The translations under genes were made by a program, and so were the position numbers. 63,955 bases of DNA from Entamoeba invadens IP1 (taxonomy: Eukaryota > Evosea > Mastigamoebida > Endamoebidae): contig NW_004191622.1 in assembly GCF_000330505.1 (NCBI RefSeq), forward strand, positions 41,610 to 105,564. The letters are read 5' to 3'. The first letter of the stretch is position 1. Each line of letters opens with the position of its first letter. Below are positions 30,097-41,678 of this stretch, piece by piece. Under the pieces are notes generated by a model that saw nothing but the letters and a program-made list of their open reading frames with translations, ran no database searches and was not told the DNA's origin.

Positions 30097-33000
30097 TTAC
30101 AGTGTCAACAATCTTGTTGCAAGCTTCTTCCCATTTGCTGTCGTTGGCAATTTTGACACATCGAGTGATTTTTTGACTTCTGAGAGCTATTTATTAGTTA
30201 TTTACAATTCATAAAACTATTAAATAGACTAAAAACAAACAACGGAGTTTCTTTCGAAAATGAGTGAGTCGCACAAAATCTGAGCGAAGATTATGTCAAG
30301 TTTGAATAAATCGTTGAGTCTTTCGAATTTCTGACTTTCCAAAACGAAAGAGATAAAACATTTTGTTGATGACTCGAGTAACATATTAAACGTGTCTGCC
30401 AAAATCTTGTCAAAAATCCCGATGCCTGCGGCAAAATCATCAAGGAGATTGACGAAATGATCTAAGAGTGTGTCCACGTTGCATTTCAAAACTATATCGG
30501 AAACACTATTATACAATAACATAACGATTTTAAGATCAAGTGCCAATATCTTTTGTAAATCTTTCACTTTAATAGAATTATACTCGAAATGTTTCACCGC
30601 CATTTTGTGATTGCCAAATTTCTTCCGACACTTTTCGCTGCAAAAAACGTGATCATTACAATAGAGACACGGTAACATTGTATGACGTGTGCACACGTTT
30701 TTACACGTCGAACATTTGTTATCGGCGTTACAAATTTTCCGAGGCGTTTTGATTTTGGAATTCATTTGTAACAGAATGACGGACGTGATGTGATTTTTCA
30801 AAAACTCAATTGTTTTCACTGTTCCCAAAACGCAATTTTGATGTCCCACCATGACTTCGAAAACTTCTTTCATCAATATGTCATTGACAGACGAACAAAT
30901 ATCTCCGCCTTTGACTGCCAACATTTGAATAACATTTAAAATGATATCGACATTTTCTATATCTGCTTTATTACTAGTAATTAATTCTAATAAATGTAAC
31001 GCAAAAGTCATCCCAATTGGTGTAATCCAATCTTCTTTGTTTTCTATATTGAAATAGATCTGTGGTGTTATAATATCAAAAACAGCCTCGACAACTCCTA
31101 TTTTAGAGATCTTGTCAAATAGGTTCCGCATTATACCCATCGCTTCTGCTCCACATTCAATCCGTTGACTTCCGATGACTCCGCCGAGGGCATACATGAT
31201 TTCCAAATTGCCACTTTCTATATCCTCCGGTGTCGTGTCTTCCTTTAAGTACATTCGACACATATCGATGACATCCCGCGCCATCTTCTCATTCAAGATC
31301 TTCCTTGAGAAAAGTGCTAGACCATATTTAACAAGGGCCTTATTCTCAGTATCATTCGCTTGTGTGCAAGCCATCTGGAGCATTGAGAATCCAAGTTTTA
31401 GTATCACTGGATTTCGGTCTTTTCCAGCCAAATTGATGATATGGAGTATCCCCGTCCAATTGATGTGTTTGTTGACGTCGTGTTTCTCTAACACGTCAGT
31501 GATTGTCTTCATCACTTCTTCTCTCACTTTTTCTATAGGAGAATCCGCCATAATAACAATCAACGAGTTGATGATGTCATCGTTCTTATAAAACTTGTCG
31601 TGAAGCATTCCAAGTGCTTTCACAGCTTCGACGGAAACTACTTCATGTGGGTGGAGTCCCGCTTTAGTGTAGACTTCCGTCGCAATTTGAATGATGTCGT
31701 CGATCTCACTTCTCTCGCGACCAACACACATCAAGAGGACATGCAATAACATCGTGAACAAGAACATCTGCGGACACAACGTGTTGATCTCCGACAAGAC
31801 CACCGTCTTCATCGCATTCAAAAAGCAGAAGAAGTTTTCTTTGGAAGCCACCGCCTCCTTCGCAAAGATGTCGTTCATGACTCCTATCTGTTTCTGTAAG
31901 AAAGATTTCAACGTCGTCAACGTCTTCGGGTCAAACTGTTTATTCGAGATGCGAAGGTCATTATTCACAAAGGTGAAACACCCCAAGTACTCAATATATT
32001 CTATGTCTCTCTCATTCTTAGGCATCTCCTTTAACTCAGTTATAACTCCTTTAGGCTTCGGGAGAAGGTTTAAGTGGTCTAAATGACTAATCACTTTGAG
32101 GCATGACACCCATCCCTTCAATATATACATGCCCTCGTCTTTACAAATTTGTATGATATATCGAATGGCTAAGACGTGCTTTGCACGCATCATCTCTGGT
32201 GTCAATAAGACTGTCCATAATGATAACTCGGAGAGTAAGTCGTCACTCTCAGACATTTTTAAGATGGAAGTGCAGTGGATCAATTTCTGCATCCCTTTCA
32301 AACTGTTCTCAACAAAGTCCCCAGTCTCTTCATTGAAAAAGGCTTTTCTAAAGATGTCACAACACGACGAAGTCACACTTCGTAAGAACATCTCGACAAG
32401 TTCAGATGTTATTGAGGAGAACGTCTCATCTTCCGTCTTCCGTATTTTTAACATATTAGTGTCGATCCCACTCATCGTCCGAAGCATCTGTTCCTTCATT
32501 TCTAAGTCTTCTGTGTTATCTCTCTTGACTCCAAGAAGCCAGTCGGACACCGCAAACATCCCGCTCGATGCTCTTTTATAGAGTCCTTCGATATCAACAT
32601 CTCCTTTAATACCAGATACCATCTCTTGGAACTTCTTTAGTGTCATTTCCTTATTAGAAGTATCCATTGCAATGCCAATGACTGAAGTAGTTAATAAAGA
32701 GACATCTTCGATACTCAAATGAAGAGATTGGTTACACTCCACATACCTCTCTGCAAAGCGTGGAATGATATTATCAACTATATGTACCTCCCCAGGGGTA
32801 CAGAAGATACGAAACATCCTCTGGAGAGCATCATCAAACCGTTCTCCTGTGAAGTCGATGTCTTTCATTAAGTTATTTAAGACTTCTGGGACTTCTTTTC
32901 CTATGGAAGTCAAGTACTCCGTCATTTTCCGTTTATCGACTCCGGGCGTCGTTAACAAGAACTCCGCGATGTCCTTCTTGTTATCTTTGCAATATGAATG

Positions 33001-34455
33001 TCTCACAAAGAAGTTGATGCCTTCGATATATTCTTTATTGAAGATTTGGATGCCCTGTTCGAGCATCACTTTGCGATCAATTTTGGCTTCGATCCCTTCT
33101 TTCTTGTATTCTATCCCACTCGCTATTGTCTCGGAAACACCATCGATGATGTTCAGAATACACTTCAATGCTCGCATGCGATTGTCGATGTCAAATTGCT
33201 TGGACACATACTTCTCATTGGACTTCATCTTGCCATCCACGACGTCTGAAAGAGTCTTAATGAGGGAGTACACGACATTTGGGGCTTTGTAGTTACAGTC
33301 ATACAACTTGAACATCGACAACACACATTCACTCTTCTCAGTCAGTGACACTAACATCTCTAACGTTAACTGTTTCTGTTGTGATGTCGATATCTGCGAG
33401 TTAAGCACAAACAAGTAGAGTCTGTCCAATACCACAGAAAGGCCTTTTAAGTGTAAAATAGGCGAGGACATGATCTCGACAAAGATCTTGACTGCGGGAA
33501 TATACTTCTGAGGCTCTGTAGTGAAGCCGTTGTCTATCAAACAGTCGACTATGGGTTGTTTCCACATGTCATACGACTGCAATTGAGTGTGATCGGCCTC
33601 AGACAAAACCATTAAAATGCACTTGACAGCATGCGCGTGTGCTCGGGAAGTGGTGTACTTCTTATTCTCCTCAGATAACCCTTTGACGTACTTCATCTTC
33701 TCTTCCCGGTGTTTCTCCGCGTCGTTTTTAATCTTTGCTTTAATGTCAATTGATAACTGATATTTGTTGTCTAATATCTCTCTTGTTCGCACGGCGTCTG
33801 GAGAGCACCAATCAACGACGGCATATCGACTGACTGTTGTGAGTAACGAGACGACAGGGGGGATCTTTCCCTCTGGAAATTTCAAGAGTGGGGCGTTGAC
33901 AAGAAATGATTTAATTAAGTCTTTGACCATCGCCGTCTCCTGCGCATTAGGAAGTAACACCAAGTGTAAGTCGAAAAGTGTTGAAATGAGTAATGAATAG
34001 ACTTCTTCGTGTAAGAACGACTTCGACAAGTTATTAAAAGAGGTCAAAATGATCGGTAAAATACCACCGGAAGAGTACGGTAAGATCGATAACATTGAAG
34101 AACACAACAAAGAGAGGGTATGTGGCGTCATCAAGTCTGGTGTGATGATAGTCACCACATGAGTCAATATACTCTTCCGGTCTTTGTCTTGTAAAATCGC
34201 ATCAAATAATTGGAGAAATATGTTCTGCGTCAAATCTTGAAAGATGCACGTCACAAATTGAGTCGTGTCACTCGTGATTTCAGCAAGTTGCTCGCTCAGT
34301 ATTTTCGATACTTGTTTCACTATAGAACCCTCTTTACTCACACGATATAATAAAGTCTCTACTGTCTCTACTAACAAAGACTGTTTCGAGGCGGGGTCCG
34401 GTATGGGTATTGGGTCCGGCGGGGCAACAGGAGAACGTGAAGGTGAAGACTGCAT
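30097..34455 (-). CDS. large HEAT/armadillo-like protein with MYND zinc finger (two exons)
   Basis: Exon 1 34455-30241, intron 30240-30187 (GTTTGT...TAG, 54 bases), exon 2 30186-30097; 1434 aa. Without the splice the frame would end right at 'NSVVCF'. Instead GTTTGT is a donor, and the downstream exon adds 'LSEVKKSLDVSKLPTTANGK' and a few more residues before a TAA, in frame and with coding-like composition. The bulk is alpha-helical repeats of HEAT type with many Leu/Ile/Val and no catalytic motif. At ~1243-1285 there is a MYND-type finger: CSTC, then C, then CLYC, CSEKC, and a final His pair, usually a protein-protein interaction module. The N-terminus is Pro-rich. I cannot assign a family beyond this; scaffold or regulator is likely. 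Confidence 0.75.
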
Positions 34456-34967
34456 ATCTGTGTTGGATGTTTAAGAGTTTTCCTATGCTCTTGTTTTTTC
34501 TTTTTTCTCGTCTGGTTTTGTATAGTTCAATATAGTTTTATTTGTTATTTATTAATAGTATTGTTCATGTCGAAGAATTCCAAAGTCCGATACAAATTCT
34601 TTTTTGGTAAAAAGTGAAATATAAAATAATTATGTTTACTATACTTTTACTATTAAAATACAATTTGTCATTCAATCAGTACAAAACGGACTTAATTGTT
34701 TCCAAAAAGACGTTAAAAAGTTTGACAGTTTTCACATGGAAAATATGTTTCAAACTAAAAACAAAGAAAAGTTACAATTACAAAAACTGCATTTCTGAAA
34801 ACGTCAAACTTTTTTTGCTAGTATAATTTATAGTTAAAGTAACTATTTTATTTCTTATTAATGTTCTTTGAGCAAAACGAAACTGACAATCTCAAAGTCG
34901 CTCATTTCTCTCCAAAACGTTTCACGACATATAAAAGCCTCACACAACTTCTTAATTTCAAAAGTCG
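34456..34967. other. divergent promoter region with an inverted repeat
   Basis: 512 bases between two divergently transcribed genes (MYND protein and Sla2-like). It includes an imperfect inverted pair, AAAAAGTTTGACAGTTTTC at 34715-34733 and GAAAACGTCAAACTTTTTT at ~34797-34815. No supported ORF. Confidence 0.5.
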
Positions 34968-37538
34968 ATGCAGTTCGTCGATTTCAAGACTCGTACTGCC
35001 ACAAAAAAAGCATGTAATAGTGTCTACAGTCCTCCTAAGCCTAAACATGTCCGAACCATTATAGTCAGAAGCTTTAATGGAGGAGTTCCTACCTTTTACT
35101 CGGAGCTTGTCAAAACATTGTCATGCCTTGATCCACTCAAGGTCTATAAGTCTTTTGTTACACTTCACAAAGTCATTATCGAAGGTTCCCCGTCACTCTG
35201 TGGCGGGTATCTTGATGCTGTTCTTCCTACTGTGCACCAAGTGGCAAACACCACACAACGCCTCAATGCATGGTACGCTCTCCAGAAGCTCACGAAGTGT
35301 TATGTGAAGTACTTGGAACTTCGCTTTGTCTTTATTATTAAGTTCCCATTCTTCGATGGCGCACTCAAAATAGCAAAGAAAGTGCCAGAGGAATTTTACA
35401 CGGACAAACGATCACTTGAGATCTTGTCGTACTTAATGGACTTGATGGACACTTTGTTGGTCATTCCATTGCCCGTCATTCACTCGTATGGCGCAGATAT
35501 TACTAAATTGGACTGCGCAGTCCCACTCATTAATGACTCGTTCCATTTGTTCAATGCAATTGCACTGTTTATAGGAAACATCGCGTTTGTGAACAACAAC
35601 TCGGAAGTGTTCCAATTCTTGTTTGGGAGACTCGAAAAGATATACAAGAGTCTGCAAATGATGTACGACGCAGCGAGAAAGAATTCGTATATCACGTCTC
35701 TTATCGGCGTACCTGTATTGCCACCACTTCCCAAATTCGAGATTTCAGAGGAACAGAGAAGAAACTACTTCAAAGCACATCCAAACGCTTTTAGTGGGGA
35801 AGACCAGATGAAAAGTCTCTTTGAGAAATCGTTCAATTCCACCATCGAGAAACAAAGGAGAAAAGATGAGGCAAGGGCTCCAATTTATTCAGACGGAAGA
35901 GAAAACGAAGAAAATGACAATTTGAGAAGAGATTTCAACAAAAAGGCGGGGATTGAACGGAATGAGAGGCAAAGTCAACCGTCTGTAGAAAACCAGAACT
36001 CTGTTGGTCAGGAAAAAATTGGTATTTACGAAAAGCAACAACTGAGGATTAGAGAGGACTTGATTAATACAGGAAGAAGTCTGACACGGAGCATACAAGG
36101 CTTTTTGGATGTTATTAACATGTCACCCAATTCAGACGAAGAACGAGTCGAAGAGATGATCAACTGCCTTAATAAGGAATTGGAAGACCCCGACAATGTA
36201 CCGGACATTAAGACACATATTTGGAAGACGTTTTTGGCCATCCCACACATTCTTAGCGAAGACAATGCAAGAGGCGTTGTCGAGAGAAATCAAGAAGGCG
36301 TTGCGGCGAACTGTTTGAGTGACGTTGTTGAACTTGAAAACAATTTGGTGAGAGTGTGTCGAATGAACAATAACAAAGACGACGTCACAGAGGCTGTCAA
36401 CCAGTTTATTTGTGAATTGACGAAGCAGAAAGAACTGTTGGATCAACAAGGAAAGAAACAAACGCAGAACGTGCCACTCTTTGACTTTTTGGGTACCGGA
36501 AATGAAATCAACAACGATAATAACGTGAATTGCTTGAATCAAAACGTTCAACAGAGTGTGGTGGAGAATGCCAATACCTCTTGTCAAAGCTTTGATTACA
36601 CCATTCCTCAAAATGGCCAACAGAACAATACAAAAATATACCCATCAATGCCTCAACAAAATGGGTTCACCAATTTTCAATATTCACAACAGCCACAACA
36701 AAATGTCGATCTAATCGATGTCTTGGGACAACAAACAGTCGCTCAGAATTATCAACCTGCGCAAAACGTGCAAAGAACACCAAATACACAAAATGTCCAA
36801 CAGAAAAAGCAGAATGTCCAAATTATTCAACCCAAAGTGATTGGGCCAAAACAATATGTGAGTGCACCAAAAGTCGAACCGAGCGTTGTACCAACATACC
36901 CAGACAATGAAGTGAAAGGAACCAAATTTGTCGATATTAGCAGAGAAGTCTCAAAACAAATACAAAGCTTGGACTCTGCCAAAATAGCGCTGACTGCTAA
37001 CCCGACAACAAATAAGATCAGTGGTGTGTTTGACAAGTTGTATAATTTAATTCGCGTAGCTGGTGACTGTGAAGAAGACCGCCTGAGAAGTGGAAAGACT
37101 AAAGGATCGAATTTGTATTATGACAACGAAGTGTGGGAAGAAGGGCTCTTGAGTTGCGCTAAAAAGATTGTTGAGTGGGCCAAGGCCATATCAGAAGAAA
37201 CAAATGCGACAGACGACTGGCTTGTTGCTGCTCTCAAACAGTTTTCTGCATTGTCGTCTCAACTTGTTGCTGCCGCTCGAGCGACTTTAGACCCCAACTC
37301 GCCTCTTCTTAGAATACTTGAGAACTGTTTGAGTGAGGTGATTAAAGACGTCAACGCGCATATTCAGAGGATATTGGATTCTCGTGTTAAGAAGGTTGTA
37401 AGTGTTAAAGTGTCGAGTAACCCAGTGACTGCCAAGAAGAATTTGATGGAATCGGAAGTTAAAGTGTTGGAGCTACAAAGACAATTGCAAGAGGCTCAAG
37501 ACAAGTTGTATCAACTTAGAAAGGATCAATACAATTGA
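34968..37538 (+). CDS. Sla2/HIP1R-like endocytic adaptor (ANTH + I/LWEQ)
   Basis: 856 aa, single exon. Residues ~5-270 are an ANTH domain (AP180 type): 'KKACNSVYSPPKPKHVRTII', the helical solenoid and 'LRFVFIIKFPFFDGAL'. The KPKH motif is the phosphoinositide-binding signature of the family. The middle (~270-650) is charged, then Gln/Asn-rich with 'DLIDVLGQQ' and 'PLFDFLG' type short motifs resembling clathrin/adaptor hooks. Residues ~653-804 match the I/LWEQ (THATCH) actin-binding domain ('LYNLIRVAGDCEEDRLRSG', 'EEGLLSCAKKIVEWAKAI', 'LSSQLVAAARATLDPNS'). The C-terminal ~35 residues form a coiled coil ('VLELQRQLQEAQDKLYQL'). These proteins link PIP2 membranes and clathrin coats to actin during endocytosis. 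Confidence 0.92.
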   Translation: MQFVDFKTRTATKKACNSVYSPPKPKHVRTIIVRSFNGGVPTFYSELVKTLSCLDPLKVYKSFVTLHKVIIEGSPSLCGGYLDAVLPTVHQVANTTQRLNAWYALQKLTKCYVKYLELRFVFIIKFPFFDGALKIAKKVPEEFYTDKRSLEILSYLMDLMDTLLVIPLPVIHSYGADITKLDCAVPLINDSFHLFNAIALFIGNIAFVNNNSEVFQFLFGRLEKIYKSLQMMYDAARKNSYITSLIGVPVLPPLPKFEISEEQRRNYFKAHPNAFSGEDQMKSLFEKSFNSTIEKQRRKDEARAPIYSDGRENEENDNLRRDFNKKAGIERNERQSQPSVENQNSVGQEKIGIYEKQQLRIREDLINTGRSLTRSIQGFLDVINMSPNSDEERVEEMINCLNKELEDPDNVPDIKTHIWKTFLAIPHILSEDNARGVVERNQEGVAANCLSDVVELENNLVRVCRMNNNKDDVTEAVNQFICELTKQKELLDQQGKKQTQNVPLFDFLGTGNEINNDNNVNCLNQNVQQSVVENANTSCQSFDYTIPQNGQQNNTKIYPSMPQQNGFTNFQYSQQPQQNVDLIDVLGQQTVAQNYQPAQNVQRTPNTQNVQQKKQNVQIIQPKVIGPKQYVSAPKVEPSVVPTYPDNEVKGTKFVDISREVSKQIQSLDSAKIALTANPTTNKISGVFDKLYNLIRVAGDCEEDRLRSGKTKGSNLYYDNEVWEEGLLSCAKKIVEWAKAISEETNATDDWLVAALKQFSALSSQLVAAARATLDPNSPLLRILENCLSEVIKDVNAHIQRILDSRVKKVVSVKVSSNPVTAKKNLMESEVKVLELQRQLQEAQDKLYQLRKDQYN

Positions 37539-37825
37539 TACAACAATGTTGTATGTATGAATGAATTTGTTTGTAATGGGTTCTATTTCTTTTGAGAGTA
37601 CGCAAACTATAATATATAGTACTTATACTAATATATTAATTATATAAAATAGTATAACAAAGAGTTTATTCTATACAAGACTTGTTCTATTTATGTATTT
37701 AAAACCTCCCGAATAAACACGAGAAACACCTGAAGAAAAACACGGAAAATTGTCTCGAAAAAAAGTCTAAAAATTAAAACAACTGCAAATGGATTTGAAG
37801 GAACTAATTAATTTAAAGCGAGTGT

Positions 37826-38660
37826 ATGACTGAAGGAAATACGTACCAATTCAAGATTGTGTTGCTTGGTGATTCGAGTGTAGGGAAGTCGTCGATTGTC
37901 CTGAGGGTTTGTAAAGGGGAGTACAAAGAATTCCAGGAGAACACAATCGGCGCAGCGTTTTTGACAAAAACCCTAATAGTCGATAAAGACACTATCAAGT
38001 TTGAATGCTGGGACACTGGTTTGTCTTCAAAAATCAATAACTTAAAAACTACAAATGACATGAAACTTATGAACAACGGAGTTTATTAGACATAAATACC
38101 TTTATAGTGTTATTAATAACAAAAAGCTGGACAAGAACGTTATCACTCGTTGACACCTATGTATTACAGAGGGAGTAATGCTGCACTTGTGGTGTTTGAC
38201 ATCACATCAGACGTTTGTTGCTATCTTTACACGCCTTTTTTGGAAATGTAAAATTTGGGAAACGGAAATTTCTGAACAAAAATTCGTGAGAAAAGTTATT
38301 TTGAAATAGTCGAAAATAACATTGAAATGGGTTATTGAGTTTAATGACAAGTAGTCGTCATATGCACAAGCAAAAAAGTGGGTCGACGAGTTGAGAGAGT
38401 CGGCAAATGACACGATGATATTCTTAGTGGGAAATAAGTGTGACTTGGAAGGCTCAAGGTCAGTGACAAAAGAGGACGCCGAGGCTTACGCACGAAGTAT
38501 TTCTGTCGACTACATCGAGACATCAGCAAAAAGCAACATCAACGTGAGCGAGTTATTTGACTTGGTTGCTCGCAAGTTGCCAAAGACTGAAAAGGGATTG
38601 ATTGACCAAGACGAGGTTGTGATTTCAAACCGCAACGGCCAGAAAAAAGGATGTTGTTAA
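37826..38660 (+). CDS. rab5: Rab5-like small GTPase (three exons)
   Basis: Exons 37826-38018, 38127-38212, 38355-38660; introns begin GTTTGT and end AAAAAG and TAG. 194 aa. Spliced junctions restore '[12 protein letters not shown]' and '[15 protein letters not shown]'. All G motifs are present: GDSSVGKSS (P-loop), [10 protein letters not shown] (switch I, the Rab5-group signature), WDTAGQE (switch II), GNKCD and ETSAK. 'AFLTKT', '[11 protein letters not shown]' and 'AKKWVDEL' place it with Rab5/Rab21/Rab22-type early endosomal GTPases. The CC C-terminus (KKGCC) is a geranylgeranylation site. The gene sits next to an endocytic adaptor gene, probably by chance. The Rab5 assignment is by motif similarity. 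Confidence 0.9.
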
Positions 38661-38804
38661 CTCTGTGAAGTTTTTATGCATTTAGTTTTCTCTTTTTGTT
38701 GCTAATAGAGATGAGATAGATGGACGATACTAGACAGTTGATGTGTAACACTAACTATGAACAAAATATTAACTTTATATACAAGTCTTTTTGAGTGTCG
38801 TTGA

Positions 38805-39492
38805 CTAACTCTGCGTTATGGCGGAGTTACTCTGATTTGCGCAAACTTCGAAGTAACAAAAGTCCAACCCAAAAGCCACTTAATGTCAGTTTACAAGTTT
38901 TAAAGGAGTTGAGTTAAAAACAAACACCTGAGAACAGAAGCGCTGGAGATTGGAACAGTGTCGCCTTCACATGAAACAGCTAAACGTTTCATTTCTGCTG
39001 GTACACGGATCGTTTGGGGTTTTCTTTTTCTTGACCCGGTGTCAGTATTTGGATTAAAAAGAATTTGGTCTTTTAATTCTTTGAGCCTCGCGATTTTTTC
39101 TTGGACTTTGTCCTTTTCTTCAATTGGAATTTCTTTTTTAAGGATTGTTTCGTTCTTTTGTATCTCTCTGTCAACTTTGAGGATCTGTTGGTTATCATAG
39201 TCTTGATTGTTTACGAGAAACAAACTTTTCTATAAGGCCATCTCTTTACCCCTATCGACCGACAGGCTTTTTTTAAGAGAGTTGTGGTAATCCCCAATTT
39301 TTCGACAACATAATCTTCTGGATATTCGTACAGTTTAGTCATTGCCTCAATAACTTCTGGGATGGACATTTGATTTTTGTTTTCTTGAGTTCCATTGATT
39401 TGAGTGGTTTCAGTGACTTCAGTTGTCTGTTCGGTCGAGTTTAACAGTGAGTTCAAAGTGCTTGTAAAGGGGGACGATGTTGAAGTGTCCAT
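38805..39492 (-). CDS. RWP-RK domain putative transcription factor (two or three exons)
   Basis: Exon 1 39492-39226, intron 39225-39185 (GTTTGT...CAG, 41 bases), exon 2 39184-38926, intron 38925-38879 (GTTTGT...AAG, 47 bases), exon 3 38878-38805; 199 aa. The last intron is less certain: reading through gives a stop at 38900 instead. The N-terminus is Thr/Ser/Asn-rich. Then ~residues 60-100 form an RWP-RK domain, 'VEKLGITTTLLKKACRSIGV' followed by KRWPYRK, and the splice joins RK to 'ILKVDREIQKNE', a coiled-coil-like segment. The family is known as DNA-binding regulators in plants, algae and amoebozoans. The rest is polar with a basic patch (SRKRKPQ). Confidence 0.8.
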
Positions 39493-39781
39493 TGGTTTTC
39501 AGTTTACAAATTGTTCTCTCGGATATTTTCATGCCTTAAATGTAAGTTCGTTCCAAAATTCTCAATCTTTTGGATTGTGATGGGATGAGTTTTTCATAAA
39601 TTTCTATTTTTATTTTTTTTGTTTAAAAAAAATATAGATAAATTATAGTTTTATTTTTTCATTTTTTAGTAATTTACTATAAATAATAGTAATAATTATA
39701 TATGTTAATCAATTCATATTAACAACAATAATTATTAAAAAATTTAATAATTACAACTTACATCAATGAACTAAAGAAAAA

Positions 39782-40390
39782 CTATAAATTACTATTTTCA
39801 ACTGGTTTTCCGTTTAAGAATTGAATTCCTCTTCTTCCTGTGACCCGTTTCTTTTGGACGTTTTTGAATTGATCTGAGAAAGCGTTTCTATGTGGTGGAA
39901 CGAAGATGATATTAGAGATTTTGTTACAGGCCTTACAGTTGTACTTTAACCCACACAGTTGTTCGAAGTTATTAGACACGAAGAATCCATTGACCAAACA
40001 CAATGAACATATCAAATGTGATCCTTTAGTTGTCGAACATTTGATCCAATTCCATCCAATTCGTTTGTCTTTGGGACACACTCCACACATCACACAATAC
40101 TCTTCCCCATTATAATCGGTGTCGTCTTCTTCTTCAATGAACGGAGCAATAAGTCCTTTTGTGATCAACTCGACAACCTTTGCACGCCATATGGGTTGTT
40201 TGTACCAATTCTCTGTGGACAACCATTGCAATGATTCGTTGGAACAACTGTTCGTTTGATAATTAAAGAGTGCTCGACCAGCAATGTCTTCTAACGACTT
40301 TTCATCTTCCGTTAAATATTCATATTCAATACGACTTATCGAGGATTGCAGTTGAAAGATTGATGAAAACAAATGATTGTAATCACTCAT
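39782..40390 (-). CDS. Cys-rich hypothetical protein (zinc-binding?)
   Basis: 202 aa from the ATG at 40390 (the in-frame GTG just before is ignored). The second half contains pairs CVMC, C-P-K, C-S-T-T, C-S-L-C, CG and C-K-A-C with WNWIKCS and H-L-I-C, consistent with one or two zinc-binding folds of RING/PHD-like spacing, but I cannot match a family. The N-terminal half is helical, with an acidic loop EEEDDTD between the halves. The C-terminus is basic (KKRVTGRRG). Possibly nuclear. Confidence 0.7.
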   Translation of the reverse strand: MSDYNHLFSSIFQLQSSISRIEYEYLTEDEKSLEDIAGRALFNYQTNSCSNESLQWLSTENWYKQPIWRAKVVELITKGLIAPFIEEEDDTDYNGEEYCVMCGVCPKDKRIGWNWIKCSTTKGSHLICSLCLVNGFFVSNNFEQLCGLKYNCKACNKISNIIFVPPHRNAFSDQFKNVQKKRVTGRRGIQFLNGKPVENSNL

Positions 40391-41678
40391 CACTTTTCAG
40401 ATCGTATTTTGGTTTTTATAACAATTTTGTATAGTATATTTTGGTTCTTTTTATTAGTCTTCTAGTTTATTTGTAAATAAAAATTTAAAACTCATTCAAT
40501 GACTTTTTCTATTTTTTATTATCGAAATACCATAATCAAATTAGTTATAAAAATATTAAGTTATTTTATTTTTTTTTTAGTTTTTATTATTTAATATAAT
40601 AAAGTTAATTAAAATTTAATTAATAATCATTTCAAAATAAATTTATTATTTTTTTATTCTTTTTTATTAGTAATTATATTGATACCAATATTATTGATTA
40701 AACTATAATAAATATTAATAATAATTTAATGACTTTTTCTTGAAATCTATTAAATACAAAAACAACCATAAATCATTTCATTCCAGTGCAAAAGATTACA
40801 ATTGATCATTTATTACGTTTTAATAAACTATAATAAATAAAAGTGGTTAAGCAAAACCTTTTTTGCTTCTTCACTTTTAGAATCACTTTGTTATTAAAAT
40901 TATTTTCAAATCATAAACAAATCACCCGGTTATTTACTGATTTTTGGCGCATTATTTTTATACCCCGTGTTGCCACATGTACCCATGTGTCACTTTAAGA
41001 AATTCGGGAATCTTGTCCAATAATTGCTATTTTTCCCGAAGCCATATTTAGGATTGGTCCATCCTTTATTATAATTATCACAACAGCCGCTTTTCAAAAA
41101 CAAAGCTAATTATCCGTTTTCAAAATAATAAAAAATCCTGTAAATCAAACAATAATAATATTAACATTGTTCTTTCGCTAAATTGTATTCATGTGGTTAA
41201 GTTTCAAACGAGTCAAGAAACTGCACCTTTTTTACACTTTTCGAACTTTGGATCCATACAAAAAAAACTTAAGAAAACACCCGATTTATTACATTTTATT
41301 GATTAATAATTTCTGTGTAAAAATGGAACTTCAAAAGGAACTGGTACCAAAATAAAAATAAAAGTTGAAGTGCAAAATTTAATAAAAGTCAAGACAAAAC
41401 TCACCGCAAAAAGATGTTTTGAGAAGCGATTCGAATTTGCTTCTCCACATAAATAGTAGATTTCAATAAAAAGTCAATTCTTTTTATGTCTGATGATTTA
41501 ACATTATTTGAATTCTCCATTTTAAGTTATTAATAATTTTTATTTATTTACAATCAAATATATAGTATTTATATTAATATAAATACCATATTTTTAAATA
41601 AAAATAAATTTTATTTTAACGAATGATTGTATGAGACATTTACATTACAAATCATGAAAGCCATTCATATGAATATAA
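40391..41678. other. AT-rich intergenic region with a possible tiny ORF
   Basis: 1.29 kb. Mostly low-complexity A/T. A stretch at ~40930-41100 has slightly higher GC without open frames. The only coding-like piece is the 39-codon minus-strand ORF at 41401-41520. Confidence 0.5.
41401..41520 (-). CDS. possible very small protein or first exon (39 aa)
   Basis: ATG at 41520, TGA at 41403-41401. The peptide begins MENSNNVKSSDIKRIDFLLK and has balanced, non-low-complexity composition unlike random AT-rich DNA. GTGAGT overlaps its end, so it might be a first exon, but I find no convincing second exon; GTGAGT is also not the usual donor. Could be a relic of a duplicated gene. Confidence 0.25.
   Translation of the reverse strand: MENSNNVKSSDIKRIDFLLKSTIYVEKQIRIASQNIFLR

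Noticed and set aside
34614..34826. 70-codon hydrophobic/lysine-rich open frame
   Set aside because: Low-complexity composition typical of translated AT-rich DNA, and it overlaps an inverted repeat in a promoter region.
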